64,000 nt of DNA from Castellaniella hirudinis_A (GCF_047468865.1 NZ_JBLGTV010000004.1:158399-222398); one strand, 5' to 3'. Counted from the stretch's first letter, positions 16,736-27,978 are shown. Made by a program: numbers and translations. The notes: a model not told the origin generated them from the letters alone.

Positions 16736-17755
16736 TTAATGAATCGGCAAGGGGTAGATGCGCCCGCCGTCGGTCCACAAGGCGTTCAGCCCGCGCTGGA
16801 TTTTCAGCGGGCTGTCCAGGCCCACATTGCGTTCAAACGACTGGCCGTAATTGCCCACCTGCTTGATGATGCGATAGGCCCACTGTTCGTCCAGGCCCAG
16901 GTTCTTGCCGGCGCTGCCGGTGACCCCCAGCAGGCGCTGCACGTTGGGATTGGCGCTTTTCAGCTGCTCGTCCACGTTGACCGAGGTGACCCCCAGTTCT
17001 TCGGCCCCGGTCATGGCCTGGAAAGACCATTTGACGATGTTCAGCCAGGCATCGTCGCCCTGGCGCACAAAGGGCCCCAGGGGCTCTTTGGAAATGATCT
17101 CGGGCAGGATCACATAATCATTGGGGTTGGACAGCTTGGCGATGCGGATGGAGGCCAGGCCGGAAGCATCCGTGGTGAAGACATCGCAGCGGCCCGCCGC
17201 GAAGGCATTGACGACCTCGTTGAACTGCTCGATCACCACCGGGGTGTATTTGACGTTGTTGGCGCGCGCCCAGTCGGCCATGTTCTGCTCATTGGACGTC
17301 CCGGTCTGCATGCAAACGGTGGCCCCGTTCAGGTCGCGGGCGGATTTCACCCCCAGGGACTTGGGCACCATGAAGCCCTGGCCATCGTAGAAGTTGATGG
17401 CGGCGTGAATGGCCCCCAGCGAGGTGTCGCGCGACTGCGTGACGGTGGTATTGCGCGCCAGCACGTCGATTTCGCCGGACTGCAGGGCGGTGAAGCGCTG
17501 CTGGGCGTTGAGGGGGACGATCTTGACCTTGCCGGCGTCGCCCAGCACGGCGGCGGCCACCGCGCGGCACATGTCCACATCCAGCCCCTGCCATTCGCCC
17601 TGGGAGTCCGGCGCGGAAAACCCGGCAAAGCCCGTGGTGACCCCGCACTGCAAGGCCCCGCGATCCTTGACGACGGACAGTGTGTCGGCCTGCGCCGCCG
17701 GCACCCCGATACCCAAGGCCATCACCAGGCCCGCGACTGTTTTTAACCCATGCAT
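16736..17755 (-). CDS. Amino-acid ABC transporter periplasmic binding protein (AapJ/BztA type)
   Basis: 339 residues with a signal peptide cleaved after VPAAQA. The mature protein carries the family 3 solute-binding fold (LQCGVTTGFAGFSAPDSQGEWQ, GLDVDMCRAVAAAVLGD, VCMQTGTSNEQNMADWA). The length and the NVGLDSPLKIQRGLNALW C-terminus resemble general L-amino-acid binding proteins AapJ/BztA. No permease or ATPase of that type is adjacent, so it is either an orphan or serves a transporter encoded elsewhere. GGGAGATCG precedes the ATG. Confidence 0.88.
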   Translation of the reverse strand: MHGLKTVAGLVMALGIGVPAAQADTLSVVKDRGALQCGVTTGFAGFSAPDSQGEWQGLDVDMCRAVAAAVLGDAGKVKIVPLNAQQRFTALQSGEIDVLARNTTVTQSRDTSLGAIHAAINFYDGQGFMVPKSLGVKSARDLNGATVCMQTGTSNEQNMADWARANNVKYTPVVIEQFNEVVNAFAAGRCDVFTTDASGLASIRIAKLSNPNDYVILPEIISKEPLGPFVRQGDDAWLNIVKWSFQAMTGAEELGVTSVNVDEQLKSANPNVQRLLGVTGSAGKNLGLDEQWAYRIIKQVGNYGQSFERNVGLDSPLKIQRGLNALWTDGGRIYPLPIH

Positions 17756-17845
17756 GGAACGATCTCCCTTTGTCTGTGCACTGTCGGATAGCCACATAGT
17801 AACTGAGGAGAACCGCAAACCCATATCACCGGAAAACATAAGCAT

Positions 17846-17878
17846 CTGGCCCGCCGAAACGAGGTTTCGGCGGGCCAG
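17846..17878 (-). terminator. Terminator-like hairpin at the end of the Liv/ligase operon
   Basis: A perfect 15-bp stem (17846-17860 with 17864-17878) closed by a GAG loop lies 25 bp after the stop of the PaaK-like gene. The T content after it on the minus strand is modest (GCTTATGTTTTCC). It separates the operon from the next gene, the amino-acid binding protein. Confidence 0.65.
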
Positions 17879-17902
17879 CGGGCGCGCGCGATCCATCGGC
17901 GA

Positions 17903-19174
17903 TCACTCGTAGCGCCGCATGTCCTCGATGACCTTGCCATCGTTGGGCAGGCTGCCGACCGCCACCGGTTCGATCACGGCGCGCAGCTTGGTCTGTTCGC
18001 GCACGGTGGCGGCCACCGCCGCCACATCCAGGCCGTCGCCGGCCTCGACCCGCAAGGTCATGATGTCGTGGCCGGCCTCGCCCGACACCACCAGCCTGGC
18101 CCGCGCCACGTCGGGATGGCGATCCAGCACGCCGGCGATCTGCTCGGGATGGACGAACATGCCGCGGACTTTCGTGGTCTGATCCGCCCGCCCCAGCCAC
18201 CCCCGGATACGGCCATTGGTGCGGCCGCAGGGCGACTGGCCCGGCACCATCGCCGACAGATCGCCCGTGCCGAAACGCACCAGGGGGTAATCCGGGTTGA
18301 ACGTGGTGACGACGACTTCGCCGACCTCGCCATCGGGTACCGGCTGATGGGTGCCGGGCCGCACGATTTCGACAATCAGGTCTTCGTTCAACACCAGGCC
18401 GTCACGCGCCGGGGTTTCAAAGGCCACCATGCCCAGGTCGGCGCTGCCATAGGCCTGGAAGCCCTGAATCCCACGCGCCTGAAACCAGGTTTGCAAAGAA
18501 GGCGGATAGGCCTCGCCGGAAAACAGCGCGCGCCGCAAGGACGGCAGCGCCACCCCCATGTCGTCGGCCTTTTCCAGGATGATGCGCAAGAAACTGGGGG
18601 TGCCGGTATAGGCCTGGGGGGCCAGGTCGGCCATGGCCCGGACTTGCTGTTCGGTCTGGCCGACGCCCCCGGGAAACACGGTGCACCCCAGCGCATGGGC
18701 GGCGGTCTCCATCATCGAGCCGGCCGGGGTGAAATGGTAGGAAAAGCAGTTGTGCACCAGATCGCCCGCGCGCACGCCCGCCGCGTGCAAGGCGCGGGCA
18801 AAGCCCCAATAATCGGGGCGGGCGCTTTCGGGTTCATAGATGGGGCCGGGCGAGGCGAACACCCGCCGCGCCGCGCCCCAACCGATGGTGGATACCCCGC
18901 CAAACACCCGGACGCGCTCGGCATCCCCCTGCGCGACCGGCTGCGCGATACGGGCCGCGTGCTGCATTTGCAGCAGCTCGCTTTTGCGCAGCACCGGGAT
19001 CTGCGCCAGGGCCCGGCGCGACGTCACCCGGGCCGGATCGACCCCCTGCAACTGGCGCGCCATGGCGGGCGCGCCCAGGCGGGCCGCCTGCAAGACGTCC
19101 GGCAAGCGCTCGAACAGGGCCTGTTCGCGTTCTGCGGCCGGCGCGGTTTCCCGCACATCATAGTAAGCCTGCAT
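17903..19174 (-). CDS. Phenylacetate-CoA ligase family (PaaK-like) adenylating enzyme
   Basis: 423 residues, related to PaaK-type acyl/aryl-CoA ligases. Visible parts: a core with CFSYHFTPAGSMMETAAHALGCTVFPGG, PQAYTGTPSFLRIILEKADD, LFSGEAYPPSL, the acidic YGSADLGMVAFE motif, RFGTGDLSA, and the C-terminal hinge GWLGRADQTTKVRGMFVHPEQI with the expected Lys. The usual Ser/Thr/Gly-rich P-loop (SSGTTG) is not seen; the equivalent region reads RVFASPGPIYEP. It is the last gene of the ligase-livGHM-SBP-livF cluster, 15 bp after livF, so it probably activates the imported acid or a derivative. Substrate unknown. Confidence 0.82.
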   Translation of the reverse strand: MQAYYDVRETAPAAEREQALFERLPDVLQAARLGAPAMARQLQGVDPARVTSRRALAQIPVLRKSELLQMQHAARIAQPVAQGDAERVRVFGGVSTIGWGAARRVFASPGPIYEPESARPDYWGFARALHAAGVRAGDLVHNCFSYHFTPAGSMMETAAHALGCTVFPGGVGQTEQQVRAMADLAPQAYTGTPSFLRIILEKADDMGVALPSLRRALFSGEAYPPSLQTWFQARGIQGFQAYGSADLGMVAFETPARDGLVLNEDLIVEIVRPGTHQPVPDGEVGEVVVTTFNPDYPLVRFGTGDLSAMVPGQSPCGRTNGRIRGWLGRADQTTKVRGMFVHPEQIAGVLDRHPDVARARLVVSGEAGHDIMTLRVEAGDGLDVAAVAATVREQTKLRAVIEPVAVGSLPNDGKVIEDMRRYE

Positions 19175-19189
19175 GCCATTTCCCCTGTT

Positions 19190-20017
19190 TCAAGCCAGCC
19201 AGCGCTTGCGCCGGCGATAGAATTTGGTGTCTCTGAAGCTGGTGCGCCCGGCGCCGGACACCCCCAGATAGAATTCCTTGACGTCTTCGTTCTGGGCGAG
19301 CTCCCGCGCCGCGCCATCCATCATGACGCGGCCGTTTTCCAGGATGTAGCCATAATTGGCATAGCGCAGCGCCACGTTGGTATTTTGTTCGGCCAGCAAG
19401 AAACTGACCCCTTCGCGCTGGTTCAAATCGCGCACGATCTCGAAAATTTCTTCGACGATCTGCGGCGCCAGGCCCATCGAAGGCTCGTCCAGCAAAATCA
19501 TGCGCGGGTCGGCCATCAGCGCCCGGCCAATGGCCGCCATCTGCTGTTCGCCCCCGGAGGTATAGCCCGCCTGGCTTTTGCGCCGCTGTTTCAGGCGCGG
19601 GAAATACTGGTAGACCTTGTCCAGGGCGGCGTCCTGGTCGGCGCGGCCCAGCTTGCGGGTATAGGCCCCCGTCAGCAGGTTTTCCTCGATGCTCAGGTGG
19701 GCAAAGCAATGGCGGCCCTCCATCACCTGAATCACGCCGCGCTGCACCAGGTCGGCGGGCGACAAGGATTCGATGCGTTCGCCCCGGTACTGGATATTGC
19801 CCTTGGTGACTTCCCCGCGTTCGCCGCGCAACAAGTTGGAAATGGCCCGCAAGGTGGTGGTCTTGCCCGCCCCGTTGGCCCCCAGCAGGGCCACGATATG
19901 GCCTTCCGGGACGATGAGCGACACCCCCTTCAACACCAGAATCACATGGTTGTAGATGACCTCGATGCCGTTGACGTCCAACAGGGTGGCGGGTTCGGGG
20001 GCTGCTGCGGTTTCCAT
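19190..20017 (-). CDS. livF: Branched-chain-type ABC transporter ATP-binding protein (LivF type)
   Basis: 275-residue cytoplasmic ATPase. Walker A is GANGAGKTTTL near residues 48-58, the signature is SGGEQQMAAIGRAL, and Walker B is MILLDEPSMGL. It is slightly longer than typical LivF (about 235), with a C-terminal tail (FYLGVSGAGRTSFRDTKFYRRRKRWLA). That tail is common in LivF copies that neighbour acyl-CoA ligases. It works with the livG, livH, livM and binding-protein genes upstream. Confidence 0.9.
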   Translation of the reverse strand: METAAAPEPATLLDVNGIEVIYNHVILVLKGVSLIVPEGHIVALLGANGAGKTTTLRAISNLLRGERGEVTKGNIQYRGERIESLSPADLVQRGVIQVMEGRHCFAHLSIEENLLTGAYTRKLGRADQDAALDKVYQYFPRLKQRRKSQAGYTSGGEQQMAAIGRALMADPRMILLDEPSMGLAPQIVEEIFEIVRDLNQREGVSFLLAEQNTNVALRYANYGYILENGRVMMDGAARELAQNEDVKEFYLGVSGAGRTSFRDTKFYRRRKRWLA

Positions 20018-20065
20018 GGCTTGATCTCCTGTGGGGGCCAGGCGGCGGCCCGGCCCCGAAACGGC

Positions 20066-21397
20066 TTACTCGGCCGCGCAATCACGCACGGGCAGTTTCT
20101 TCTCGGCGGCGTATTTCTCGCCCAGGGACTGCACCAGGGGGGTGATGTAGTCGGGGTTGGACTGATACCAGTCGGACACGACGTCGAACTTCTTGCCGTC
20201 CCACTGGATGATGCGCGCCCAATCGGTGCCCATATGGTTCTCGCAACTGGTGGCCACCGGACGCATCAGCTTGGCGAAACCCAGTTCCTCCAGGCGCTTT
20301 TCGTCCAAGTTGAGGTTTTCATAGCCCCAGCGCACTTGCTCCGGCGTCATCGCCTTGCCCTTGCCGAATTTTTCCTGGGCCGTGCGGATGGCTTCCACCT
20401 GCAGCATGGCAATCATCATGCCGCGCGTATAAGCCAGGGTGCCGAAGGTGCCGCCGTCCTTGTCCGCGCCCTCGCCCTTGTCGTACACATACTTTTTGAC
20501 GTCATCGTGCACCCGGCCATGCTCGGCGCTGTTCTGGATGGTGATGCCGTGATAGCCCTTGGCGGTATCGCCCAGGTCGGCCACGTCGGTTTCGGACGCC
20601 GCCCACCAGATGCCGTACATCTTGTCGCGCGGATAGCCCACGGCCTGGGCCTCGCGGATGGCGGTGGGGGTCATGATGCCGGCGCTTTGCATCAGCACGA
20701 AATCGGGCCGGTTCTTGCGGATCTGCAGCCAGGTGGATTTTTGCTCGACGCCGGGGGCGGCCACCGGATACAGCTGCAAGTCGAAGCCCTGGGCCTTGGC
20801 GCGGGCTTCCAGCAGCGGGATGGGCTCCTTGCCAAAGGGGGAGTCATGGTAGACCAGGGCGATTTTCTTGCCTTTCAGCTGGTCTTCGCCCCCCAGGTTC
20901 TTGGCAATGTCCTGGATCATGACGTCATAGGCCGTCCAGTAGTTGCCCAGCAGCGGGAAATTCCATTTGAACACCCGGCCATCGGCGGATTGCGACAGGC
21001 CGTAGCCCACCGACACCACCGAACGCCCATCGACGATGGCCTTGTCCGTGACGGCGAAGGTAATCCCCGTGGACTGCGTGTCGAAGCCGGTGGCGCCGCC
21101 GAATTTATCTTTCAGGCGCTCGTAGCATTCCACCCCCTTGTCGGTGGAATAGGCGGTTTCGCATTCTTCGAACACCAGCTTGACGCCATTGACCCCGCCA
21201 TCGCGGGCGTTGACCATTTTCAGATAGTCCAGCTTGCCGTTGGCCCAGGGAATCCCCAGCGGCGCAAACGAACCCGTGCGGTACACCAGCAGCGGAATGA
21301 AATTTTCTTCGGCGGCCTGTGCGCTGCTGGCCACACCCACCAGTCCGGCGGCGGCCATCACGACAGTGGCCGTGGCTTTGGTCAATGCATGCTTCAT
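20066..21397 (-). CDS. Branched-chain-type ABC transporter substrate-binding protein
   Basis: 443 residues with a signal peptide (cut after SSAQA) and a family 6 periplasmic-binding fold (IPLLVYRTGSFAPLGIPWANG, KGKKIALVYHDSPFGKEPIPLLEARAKAQGFDLQLYPVAAPG). Proteins of this length and sequence usually pair with Liv-type permeases that carry organic or aromatic acids, not only Leu/Ile/Val; the two CoA ligases in the operon fit this. AGGAGG is placed 6-11 bp before the ATG. A 15-bp palindromic element sits just upstream, and hairpins separate it from livM, so it may have its own promoter. Confidence 0.9.
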   Translation of the reverse strand: MKHALTKATATVVMAAAGLVGVASSAQAAEENFIPLLVYRTGSFAPLGIPWANGKLDYLKMVNARDGGVNGVKLVFEECETAYSTDKGVECYERLKDKFGGATGFDTQSTGITFAVTDKAIVDGRSVVSVGYGLSQSADGRVFKWNFPLLGNYWTAYDVMIQDIAKNLGGEDQLKGKKIALVYHDSPFGKEPIPLLEARAKAQGFDLQLYPVAAPGVEQKSTWLQIRKNRPDFVLMQSAGIMTPTAIREAQAVGYPRDKMYGIWWAASETDVADLGDTAKGYHGITIQNSAEHGRVHDDVKKYVYDKGEGADKDGGTFGTLAYTRGMMIAMLQVEAIRTAQEKFGKGKAMTPEQVRWGYENLNLDEKRLEELGFAKLMRPVATSCENHMGTDWARIIQWDGKKFDVVSDWYQSNPDYITPLVQSLGEKYAAEKKLPVRDCAAE

Positions 21398-21411
21398 CTG
21401 TAGCTCCTCCT

Positions 21412-21426
21412 GGTGCTTAAGGCACC
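21412..21426. promoter_or_regulatory. 15-bp element GGTGCTTAAGGCACC before the binding-protein gene
   Basis: GGTGC and GCACC form an inverted repeat around TTAAG, 14 bp upstream of the binding-protein ATG on the minus strand. The element at 26490-26504 has the same pattern (GGTRCTTAAGGYACY). Both lie in control regions of one cluster, so this is a candidate operator. The cognate regulator is unknown; the Crp/Fnr protein at 26567 is one possibility. Confidence 0.5.
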
Positions 21427-21483
21427 TTTGAATATGACGCCTCCGTGCGGATGACGCCGGGACAAACACCCCTGGCCCCGCCT

Positions 21484-21554
21484 GGGCGGGCACCCTGCCC
21501 GCCCGCGCTGCGGGCCTAGCATCCTGTCCGGCCATCCGGCTTCGAGCAGCCGGA
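21484..21554 (-). other. Two stem-loops between livM and the binding-protein gene
   Basis: GGGCGGGC/GCCCGCCC (21484-21504) and TCCGGCT/AGCCGGA (21535-21554) are perfect stems in the 172-bp gap after livM. They could end or slow transcription from the upstream genes, or protect the 3' end of the livM message. No T-run is present. Confidence 0.4.
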
Positions 21555-21569
21555 CGACCCAGCGGGACA

Positions 21570-22631
21570 CTAGTGGGGAAATGGCCAAATCCTGAGTTTT
21601 TCCTTGGCAATGCTCCAAAGCCTGGCCAAGCCATGCGGCTCGACAATCAGGAAGAAGACGATCAGGAAGCCAAATACCATGTGTTCGATGTGCGCGGCGA
21701 TGTCCACCGGAATGGACAGGCCCAGGGCGTGCGGGACGTTGGTCAGCAGCACCGGCACCAGCACCATGAAGGCCGCCCCGAAAAAACTGCCGACGATGGA
21801 GCCCAGACCGCCGATGATGATGATGAACAGCAATTGCAAGGATCGGTTGAGGTCGAACGCCAGGGGCTCCCAGGAGCCCAGGTGGACGTAGGCCCACAAG
21901 GCCCCGGCCACGCCGATGATGAAAGAGCTGACCGCAAAGGCCGTGAGCTTGGCGTACACCGGGCGGATGCCGATCACGGCGGCGGCCACGTCCATGTCGC
22001 GGATGGCCATCCATTGGCGGCCGATCGCGCCGCGCACCAGATTTTTCGCCAGCAGGCCGACCACCGCCACGAAGCACAGCACGAATAGATACTTTTGCAC
22101 CGGGGAGACCACCGGCAGGCCGAAAAAGTCCAACGCGGGCACGGAGACATTGCCGGAGGTGGAGTAGTTGGTGAAGTACGCGATACGCAAAAAGGCCCAG
22201 TCCATGAAAAACTGCGCCGCCAGGGTCGTCACCGCCAGGTACAGGCCGCGAATCCGCAGACTGGGGATGCCGAAGGCCACCCCCGCCACGGCGGCGAACA
22301 CCCCGCCCAGCAGAATCTGCACCAGCAGCGGCAAGTCCAGGCGCACGCCGAAGTTCCAGGCGGCATACGCGCCCACGGCCATGAAGGCCCCCGAACCAAT
22401 GGATATCTGGCCGCAATAGCCCACCAGAATGTTCAGGCCGATCGCCGCCAGCGACAGGATCAGGAAGGGAATCAAAATGGCCTGCAGCCAGTAGTCGGAC
22501 GCCCAGGCGGGCACCAGCACAAAGGCGACGCCCAGCATGGCCAGGACAAACCAGCGATCCTGGCGGATGGGGAAAATCTGCTGATCCGAGCGGTAGGTGC
22601 TCTTGAACTGGCCGTTTTCACGATAGAACAT
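21570..22631 (-). CDS. livM: Branched-chain-type ABC transporter permease (LivM type)
   Basis: 353-residue inner-membrane permease with eight to ten hydrophobic segments. LivM signatures include LNILVGYCGQISIGSGAFMAVGAYAAW, GIPSLRIRGLYLAVTTLAAQF and the C-terminal cytoplasmic loop LGSWEPLAFDLNRSLQLLFIIIIGGLGSIVGSFFGAAF. It pairs with LivH (33 bp upstream). The N-terminal cytoplasmic stretch (about 25 residues) is polar. Confidence 0.92.
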   Translation of the reverse strand: MFYRENGQFKSTYRSDQQIFPIRQDRWFVLAMLGVAFVLVPAWASDYWLQAILIPFLILSLAAIGLNILVGYCGQISIGSGAFMAVGAYAAWNFGVRLDLPLLVQILLGGVFAAVAGVAFGIPSLRIRGLYLAVTTLAAQFFMDWAFLRIAYFTNYSTSGNVSVPALDFFGLPVVSPVQKYLFVLCFVAVVGLLAKNLVRGAIGRQWMAIRDMDVAAAVIGIRPVYAKLTAFAVSSFIIGVAGALWAYVHLGSWEPLAFDLNRSLQLLFIIIIGGLGSIVGSFFGAAFMVLVPVLLTNVPHALGLSIPVDIAAHIEHMVFGFLIVFFLIVEPHGLARLWSIAKEKLRIWPFPH

Positions 22632-22663
22632 GGATGAAGTCTCCTGCGTGCCGCCTGACGGGG

Positions 22664-23593
22664 TCAGACACGGTCAATGATTTTTTCGCCGAACAGCCCC
22701 TGCGGCCGAAACAGCAGGAACACCAGCGCCAGCATGTAGGCAAACCAGATCTCGATGCCGCCGCCCACGAAAGGCCCCAGGTAGACCTCGGACAGTTTCT
22801 CGCCCACCCCGATGATCAGCCCCCCCACGATGGCCCCCGGCACGGAAGTCAGCCCGCCCAGGATCACCACCGGCAAAGCCCGCAGGGCCGCCGTGGACAA
22901 GGTGAACTGCACGCCGAACTTGGAACCCCAGACGATGCCCGTGACCAGGGCGACCAGGCCGGCGACGGTCCAGACCACCACCCAGATGCGGTTCAGCGGA
23001 ATGCCCACCGACTGCGCGGCCTGATGGTCGTCGGCCACCGCCCGCAAGGCGCGCCCCACCGTAGTGAACTGGAAGAAGAAGGCCAGCACGGCCACCAGCA
23101 CGGCGGCCACCAGGGCGGCGGTCAGGTCTTCCAGGCTGACTAGGATGCCGCCCTCGAAGACCGAATCCAGGATGAACAAGGGATCTTTGGGCATGCCCAC
23201 GTCGATGGAATAGACCGAACTGCCGAACAGAATCTGGCCGATGCCATCCAGGAAGTAGCTGATGCCGATGGTGGCCATCAGCAAGGTCGTGCCTTCCTGG
23301 TTGACCAGGTGGCGCAGGACGAATTTCTCGACCAGCACCGCCACCAGCCACATGAACCCGGCACTCAGCACGAAGGCCAGCAGGTTGGCCGCCAGCAAGG
23401 CGTCGCCCCCCAGCCAATCGTTGATCCAGCCCGACAGCCGCGCCATGGCCAGGGCGGCGATCAGCACCATGGCGCCCTGGGCGAAATTGAACACCCCGGA
23501 GGCCTTGAAGATCAGCACAAAGCCCAGGGCCACCAAGGCATAGAGCATGCCGCTCATCAGGCCGCCGATCACGGTTTCCAGAAAAAATCCCAT
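22664..23593 (-). CDS. livH: Branched-chain-type ABC transporter permease (LivH type)
   Basis: 309-residue inner-membrane permease. It starts MGFFLETVIGGLMSGMLYALVALGFVLIFKASGVFNFAQG, the standard LivH start, and contains the EAA-like loop RALRAVADDHQAAQSVGIPLNRIW and GIVWGSKFGVQFTLSTAALRALPVVILGGLTSVPGAIVGG. It lies 28 bp after livG and 32 bp before livM. Confidence 0.92.
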   Translation of the reverse strand: MGFFLETVIGGLMSGMLYALVALGFVLIFKASGVFNFAQGAMVLIAALAMARLSGWINDWLGGDALLAANLLAFVLSAGFMWLVAVLVEKFVLRHLVNQEGTTLLMATIGISYFLDGIGQILFGSSVYSIDVGMPKDPLFILDSVFEGGILVSLEDLTAALVAAVLVAVLAFFFQFTTVGRALRAVADDHQAAQSVGIPLNRIWVVVWTVAGLVALVTGIVWGSKFGVQFTLSTAALRALPVVILGGLTSVPGAIVGGLIIGVGEKLSEVYLGPFVGGGIEIWFAYMLALVFLLFRPQGLFGEKIIDRV

Positions 23594-23621
23594 GTGTTTG
23601 TCTCCTGAGTCCGGGCCCGGC

Positions 23622-24461
23622 CTAGTGGCCGGCCCCGAGATAGGCCTGGATGACCTCGGGGTTGCCGCGCACCGCATCCGGCGTGCCGTCGCCGATTTTG
23701 CGGCCGTAATCCAGCACCACCACGCGGTCGGAGATATCCATCACCACACCCATGTCGTGCTCGATCAGCACGATGGTGGTGCCGAATTCGTCGTTCACGT
23801 CCAGGATGTAGCGGCTCATGTCCTGCTTTTCTTCGATGTTCATGCCCGCCATGGGTTCGTCCAGCAGCAGGATGCGCGGCTCCATGGCCAGGGCGCGGCC
23901 CAGATCGACCCGCTTTTGCAGGCCATAGGGCAGGCGGCCCACAGGGGTCTTGCGGTAGGCCTGGATCTCCAGGAAGTCGATCAGGTTCTCGACGAATTCG
24001 CGGTGCGCGATTTCTTCGCGCTCGGCCGACCCCAGCCGCAGGGCCTGGGCCAGCACCCCGCTTTTCATGCGCAGGTTGCGCCCCGTCATGATGTTGTCCA
24101 GCACGCTCATGCCCTTGAACAGGGCCAGGTTCTGGAAAGTGCGCGCAATGCCCATTTCGGCGGCCCGGCGCGGGCTCATGCGGTTGAACTGCTGATCCTG
24201 CAGCAGGATGCGGCCTTCCTGGGGGGTATAGACGCCATTGATGACGTTGAGCATGGAGCTCTTGCCCGCCCCGTTGGGGCCGATGATGGCGCGGATTTCG
24301 TGTTCGCGCACATCGAAAGAGATGTCGGTCAGGGCCTTGACCCCGCCGAATGACAGGGAAATCCGCTGCAGATCCAGGATGACCGGGCCGATCCGGGCGG
24401 CGCGGGCATCGACCGGGACGGCATCCGATACGGCGGTATCCGGGCTTGGGTTGGGGTTCAT
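23622..24461 (-). CDS. livG: Branched-chain-type ABC transporter ATP-binding protein (LivG type)
   Basis: 279-residue cytoplasmic ATPase with Walker A GPNGAGKSSM, the LivG-type signature LPYGLQKRVDLGRALAMEP and Walker B ILLLDEPMAGM. The N-terminus has about 25 extra polar residues before the ABC fold. Its ATG directly abuts the stop of the upstream acyl-CoA ligase gene (TGAATG with no gap), which implies translational coupling of transport and CoA activation. Confidence 0.92.
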   Translation of the reverse strand: MNPNPSPDTAVSDAVPVDARAARIGPVILDLQRISLSFGGVKALTDISFDVREHEIRAIIGPNGAGKSSMLNVINGVYTPQEGRILLQDQQFNRMSPRRAAEMGIARTFQNLALFKGMSVLDNIMTGRNLRMKSGVLAQALRLGSAEREEIAHREFVENLIDFLEIQAYRKTPVGRLPYGLQKRVDLGRALAMEPRILLLDEPMAGMNIEEKQDMSRYILDVNDEFGTTIVLIEHDMGVVMDISDRVVVLDYGRKIGDGTPDAVRGNPEVIQAYLGAGH

Positions 24462-26423
<1,962 letters not shown>

Positions 26424-26489
26424 GATGTCTCCTTGGCCGACCAGAAGATCCTGGTTGCGCCGGGTCGGTGCGCCTCTGTCGGGCGGTGT

Positions 26490-26504
26490 GGTACTTAAGG
26501 TACT
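26490..26504. promoter_or_regulatory. 15-bp element GGTACTTAAGGTACT between ligase and Crp/Fnr genes
   Basis: The same pattern as at 21412-21426 (GGTRCTTAAGGYACY). It lies 67 bp from the acyl-CoA ligase ATG and 63 bp from the divergent Crp/Fnr ATG, a place where one bound regulator could control both. It can also be read as a direct repeat GGTACT with a TAA spacer. Confidence 0.5.
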
Positions 26505-26566
26505 GCCCCCCGGGGCTTCGGACTGTCGCACATACGACATTCACCCACGATCTAGGGTTATTCCCC

Positions 26567-27241
26567 ATGAACCTGTCCTGGTCTTTACAACCCCACGCCG
26601 CCTGGTTTGAGCTGCTGGACGATGCCCAGCAGGCCCGCGTCGTCCAGGACACCACGCTGGCTCAGGTAGAGGCCGGCACCATCATCGAGCACAAGGGCGT
26701 GGTAGCCGGGGCCTGGATCGGGGTGCTGGACGGTCTGATCAAGGTGTCGGTGGGCAATGCCGACGGCAAGCTGGCCTCGCTGACCGGCGTGCCTGCGGGC
26801 GGCTGGATCGGGGAAGGCTCTTTACTGAAGCGCGAAGCGCGCAAATACGACATCATCGCGCTGCGCCGCAGCGTCATCGCCCGCCTGCGCGGCGATACCT
26901 TCAACTGGCTGCTGGACAACAGCATTCCGTTCAACCGCTTCCTGCTGCATCAGCTGAACGAGCGCGTCGCCCAGTTCATCGGCAAAGCCGAATACGACCG
27001 CCTGCTGGCCCCCGATGCGCGGGTGGCCCGCTGCCTGGCCGAACTGTTCAACCCCCTGCTGTACCCGGGCAATTCGACCCGGCTGGAAATCACCCAGGAA
27101 GAAATCGGCTACCTGGCGCGGATTTCGCGCCAGCGCACCAACCAGGCGCTGCGGGTGCTGGAAGCCGCCCGGCTGCTGAAGATCGAATACGGCGCCGTCC
27201 AGGTGCTGGATCTGGACGGCCTGCAGCAATACGGGGTGTAG
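26567..27241 (+). CDS. Crp/Fnr family transcriptional regulator
   Basis: 224 residues: an N-terminal cyclic-nucleotide-binding-type beta barrel (about 20-130; VEAGTIIEHKGVVAGAWIGVLDGLIKV) and a C-terminal winged helix-turn-helix (LEITQEEIGYLARISRQRTNQALRVLEAARLLKIEYG). There are no Fnr-type N-terminal cysteines, so it is not an iron-sulfur oxygen sensor. It is transcribed away from the acyl-CoA ligase/Liv operon and is the best local candidate for its regulator. It converges on the second livF with a 17-bp gap. Confidence 0.88.
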   Translation: MNLSWSLQPHAAWFELLDDAQQARVVQDTTLAQVEAGTIIEHKGVVAGAWIGVLDGLIKVSVGNADGKLASLTGVPAGGWIGEGSLLKREARKYDIIALRRSVIARLRGDTFNWLLDNSIPFNRFLLHQLNERVAQFIGKAEYDRLLAPDARVARCLAELFNPLLYPGNSTRLEITQEEIGYLARISRQRTNQALRVLEAARLLKIEYGAVQVLDLDGLQQYGV

Positions 27242-27258
27242 TCCATGCCCGCCCCGCG

Positions 27259-27978
27259 TCAATGTCCGCCCAGATATGCCGCCGCCACGGCGGGGTCGCT
27301 GCGCAGCTGCGCCGCCGGCCCTTCGACCGCGATCTTGCCGTTTTCCAGGACATAGCCGTAATCCGCCACGGCCAGCGCGGCGGCGGCGAATTGCTCGACC
27401 AGCAGCATAGTGACGCCCTCGCGCTTGAGCCGGGAAATAATCCGAAAGACCTCGTCCACCAGAATCGGCGCCAGGCCCATGGACGGTTCGTCCAGCAGGA
27501 TGACCTCGGGATTGAGCATCACGGCGCGCGCCATGGCCAGCATCTGCTGCTCACCCCCGGAGAGCGTGCCGGCCAGTTGCGTGCGGCGCTCTTGCAAGCG
27601 CGGGAAAAGCGCCAGCGCCCGATCCAGATCATGCGGCACATCCCCCTTGGCCCGGCTGCCGGTCAGGCGCGGGAACGCGCCCAACAGCAGATTGTCGGTC
27701 ACACTGAGCGTGGGGAACACGCGCCGGCCCTCGGGCGAATGCGCCAGGCCCAGGCGGGCGATGCGGTGCGAATCCAGCCCCTGGATTTCGCGCCCGCCCA
27801 GGGTGATCACGCCCGCGCTGGGCCGCAGCATCCCGGAGATCGCCTTCATGGTGGTGGTCTTGCCCGCCCCATTCGATCCGATCAGGGTGACGACCTTGCC
27901 TGCCGGCACGGCCAGGCTGATGCCGTGCAGGACTTTGACCTTGCCGTAGCCGGCTTCCAGATTTTCGATTTTCAGCAT
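27259..27978 (-). CDS. livF: Branched-chain amino-acid ABC transporter ATP-binding protein (LivF), second system
   Basis: 239 residues, the normal LivF length. Walker A is GSNGAGKTTT near 33-42, the signature SGGEQQMLAMARAV, and Walker B VILLDEPSMGL. Its start overlaps the end of the fused LivM-LivG gene by 7 bp. It forms the second Liv system with that fusion, LivH and the binding protein upstream. Confidence 0.93.
   Translation of the reverse strand: MLKIENLEAGYGKVKVLHGISLAVPAGKVVTLIGSNGAGKTTTMKAISGMLRPSAGVITLGGREIQGLDSHRIARLGLAHSPEGRRVFPTLSVTDNLLLGAFPRLTGSRAKGDVPHDLDRALALFPRLQERRTQLAGTLSGGEQQMLAMARAVMLNPEVILLDEPSMGLAPILVDEVFRIISRLKREGVTMLLVEQFAAAALAVADYGYVLENGKIAVEGPAAQLRSDPAVAAAYLGGH

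Noticed and set aside
18068..21403. 1111-codon plus-strand open frame
   Set aside because: It runs antisense across the PaaK-like, livF and binding-protein genes, all of which have clear motifs. A shadow frame.
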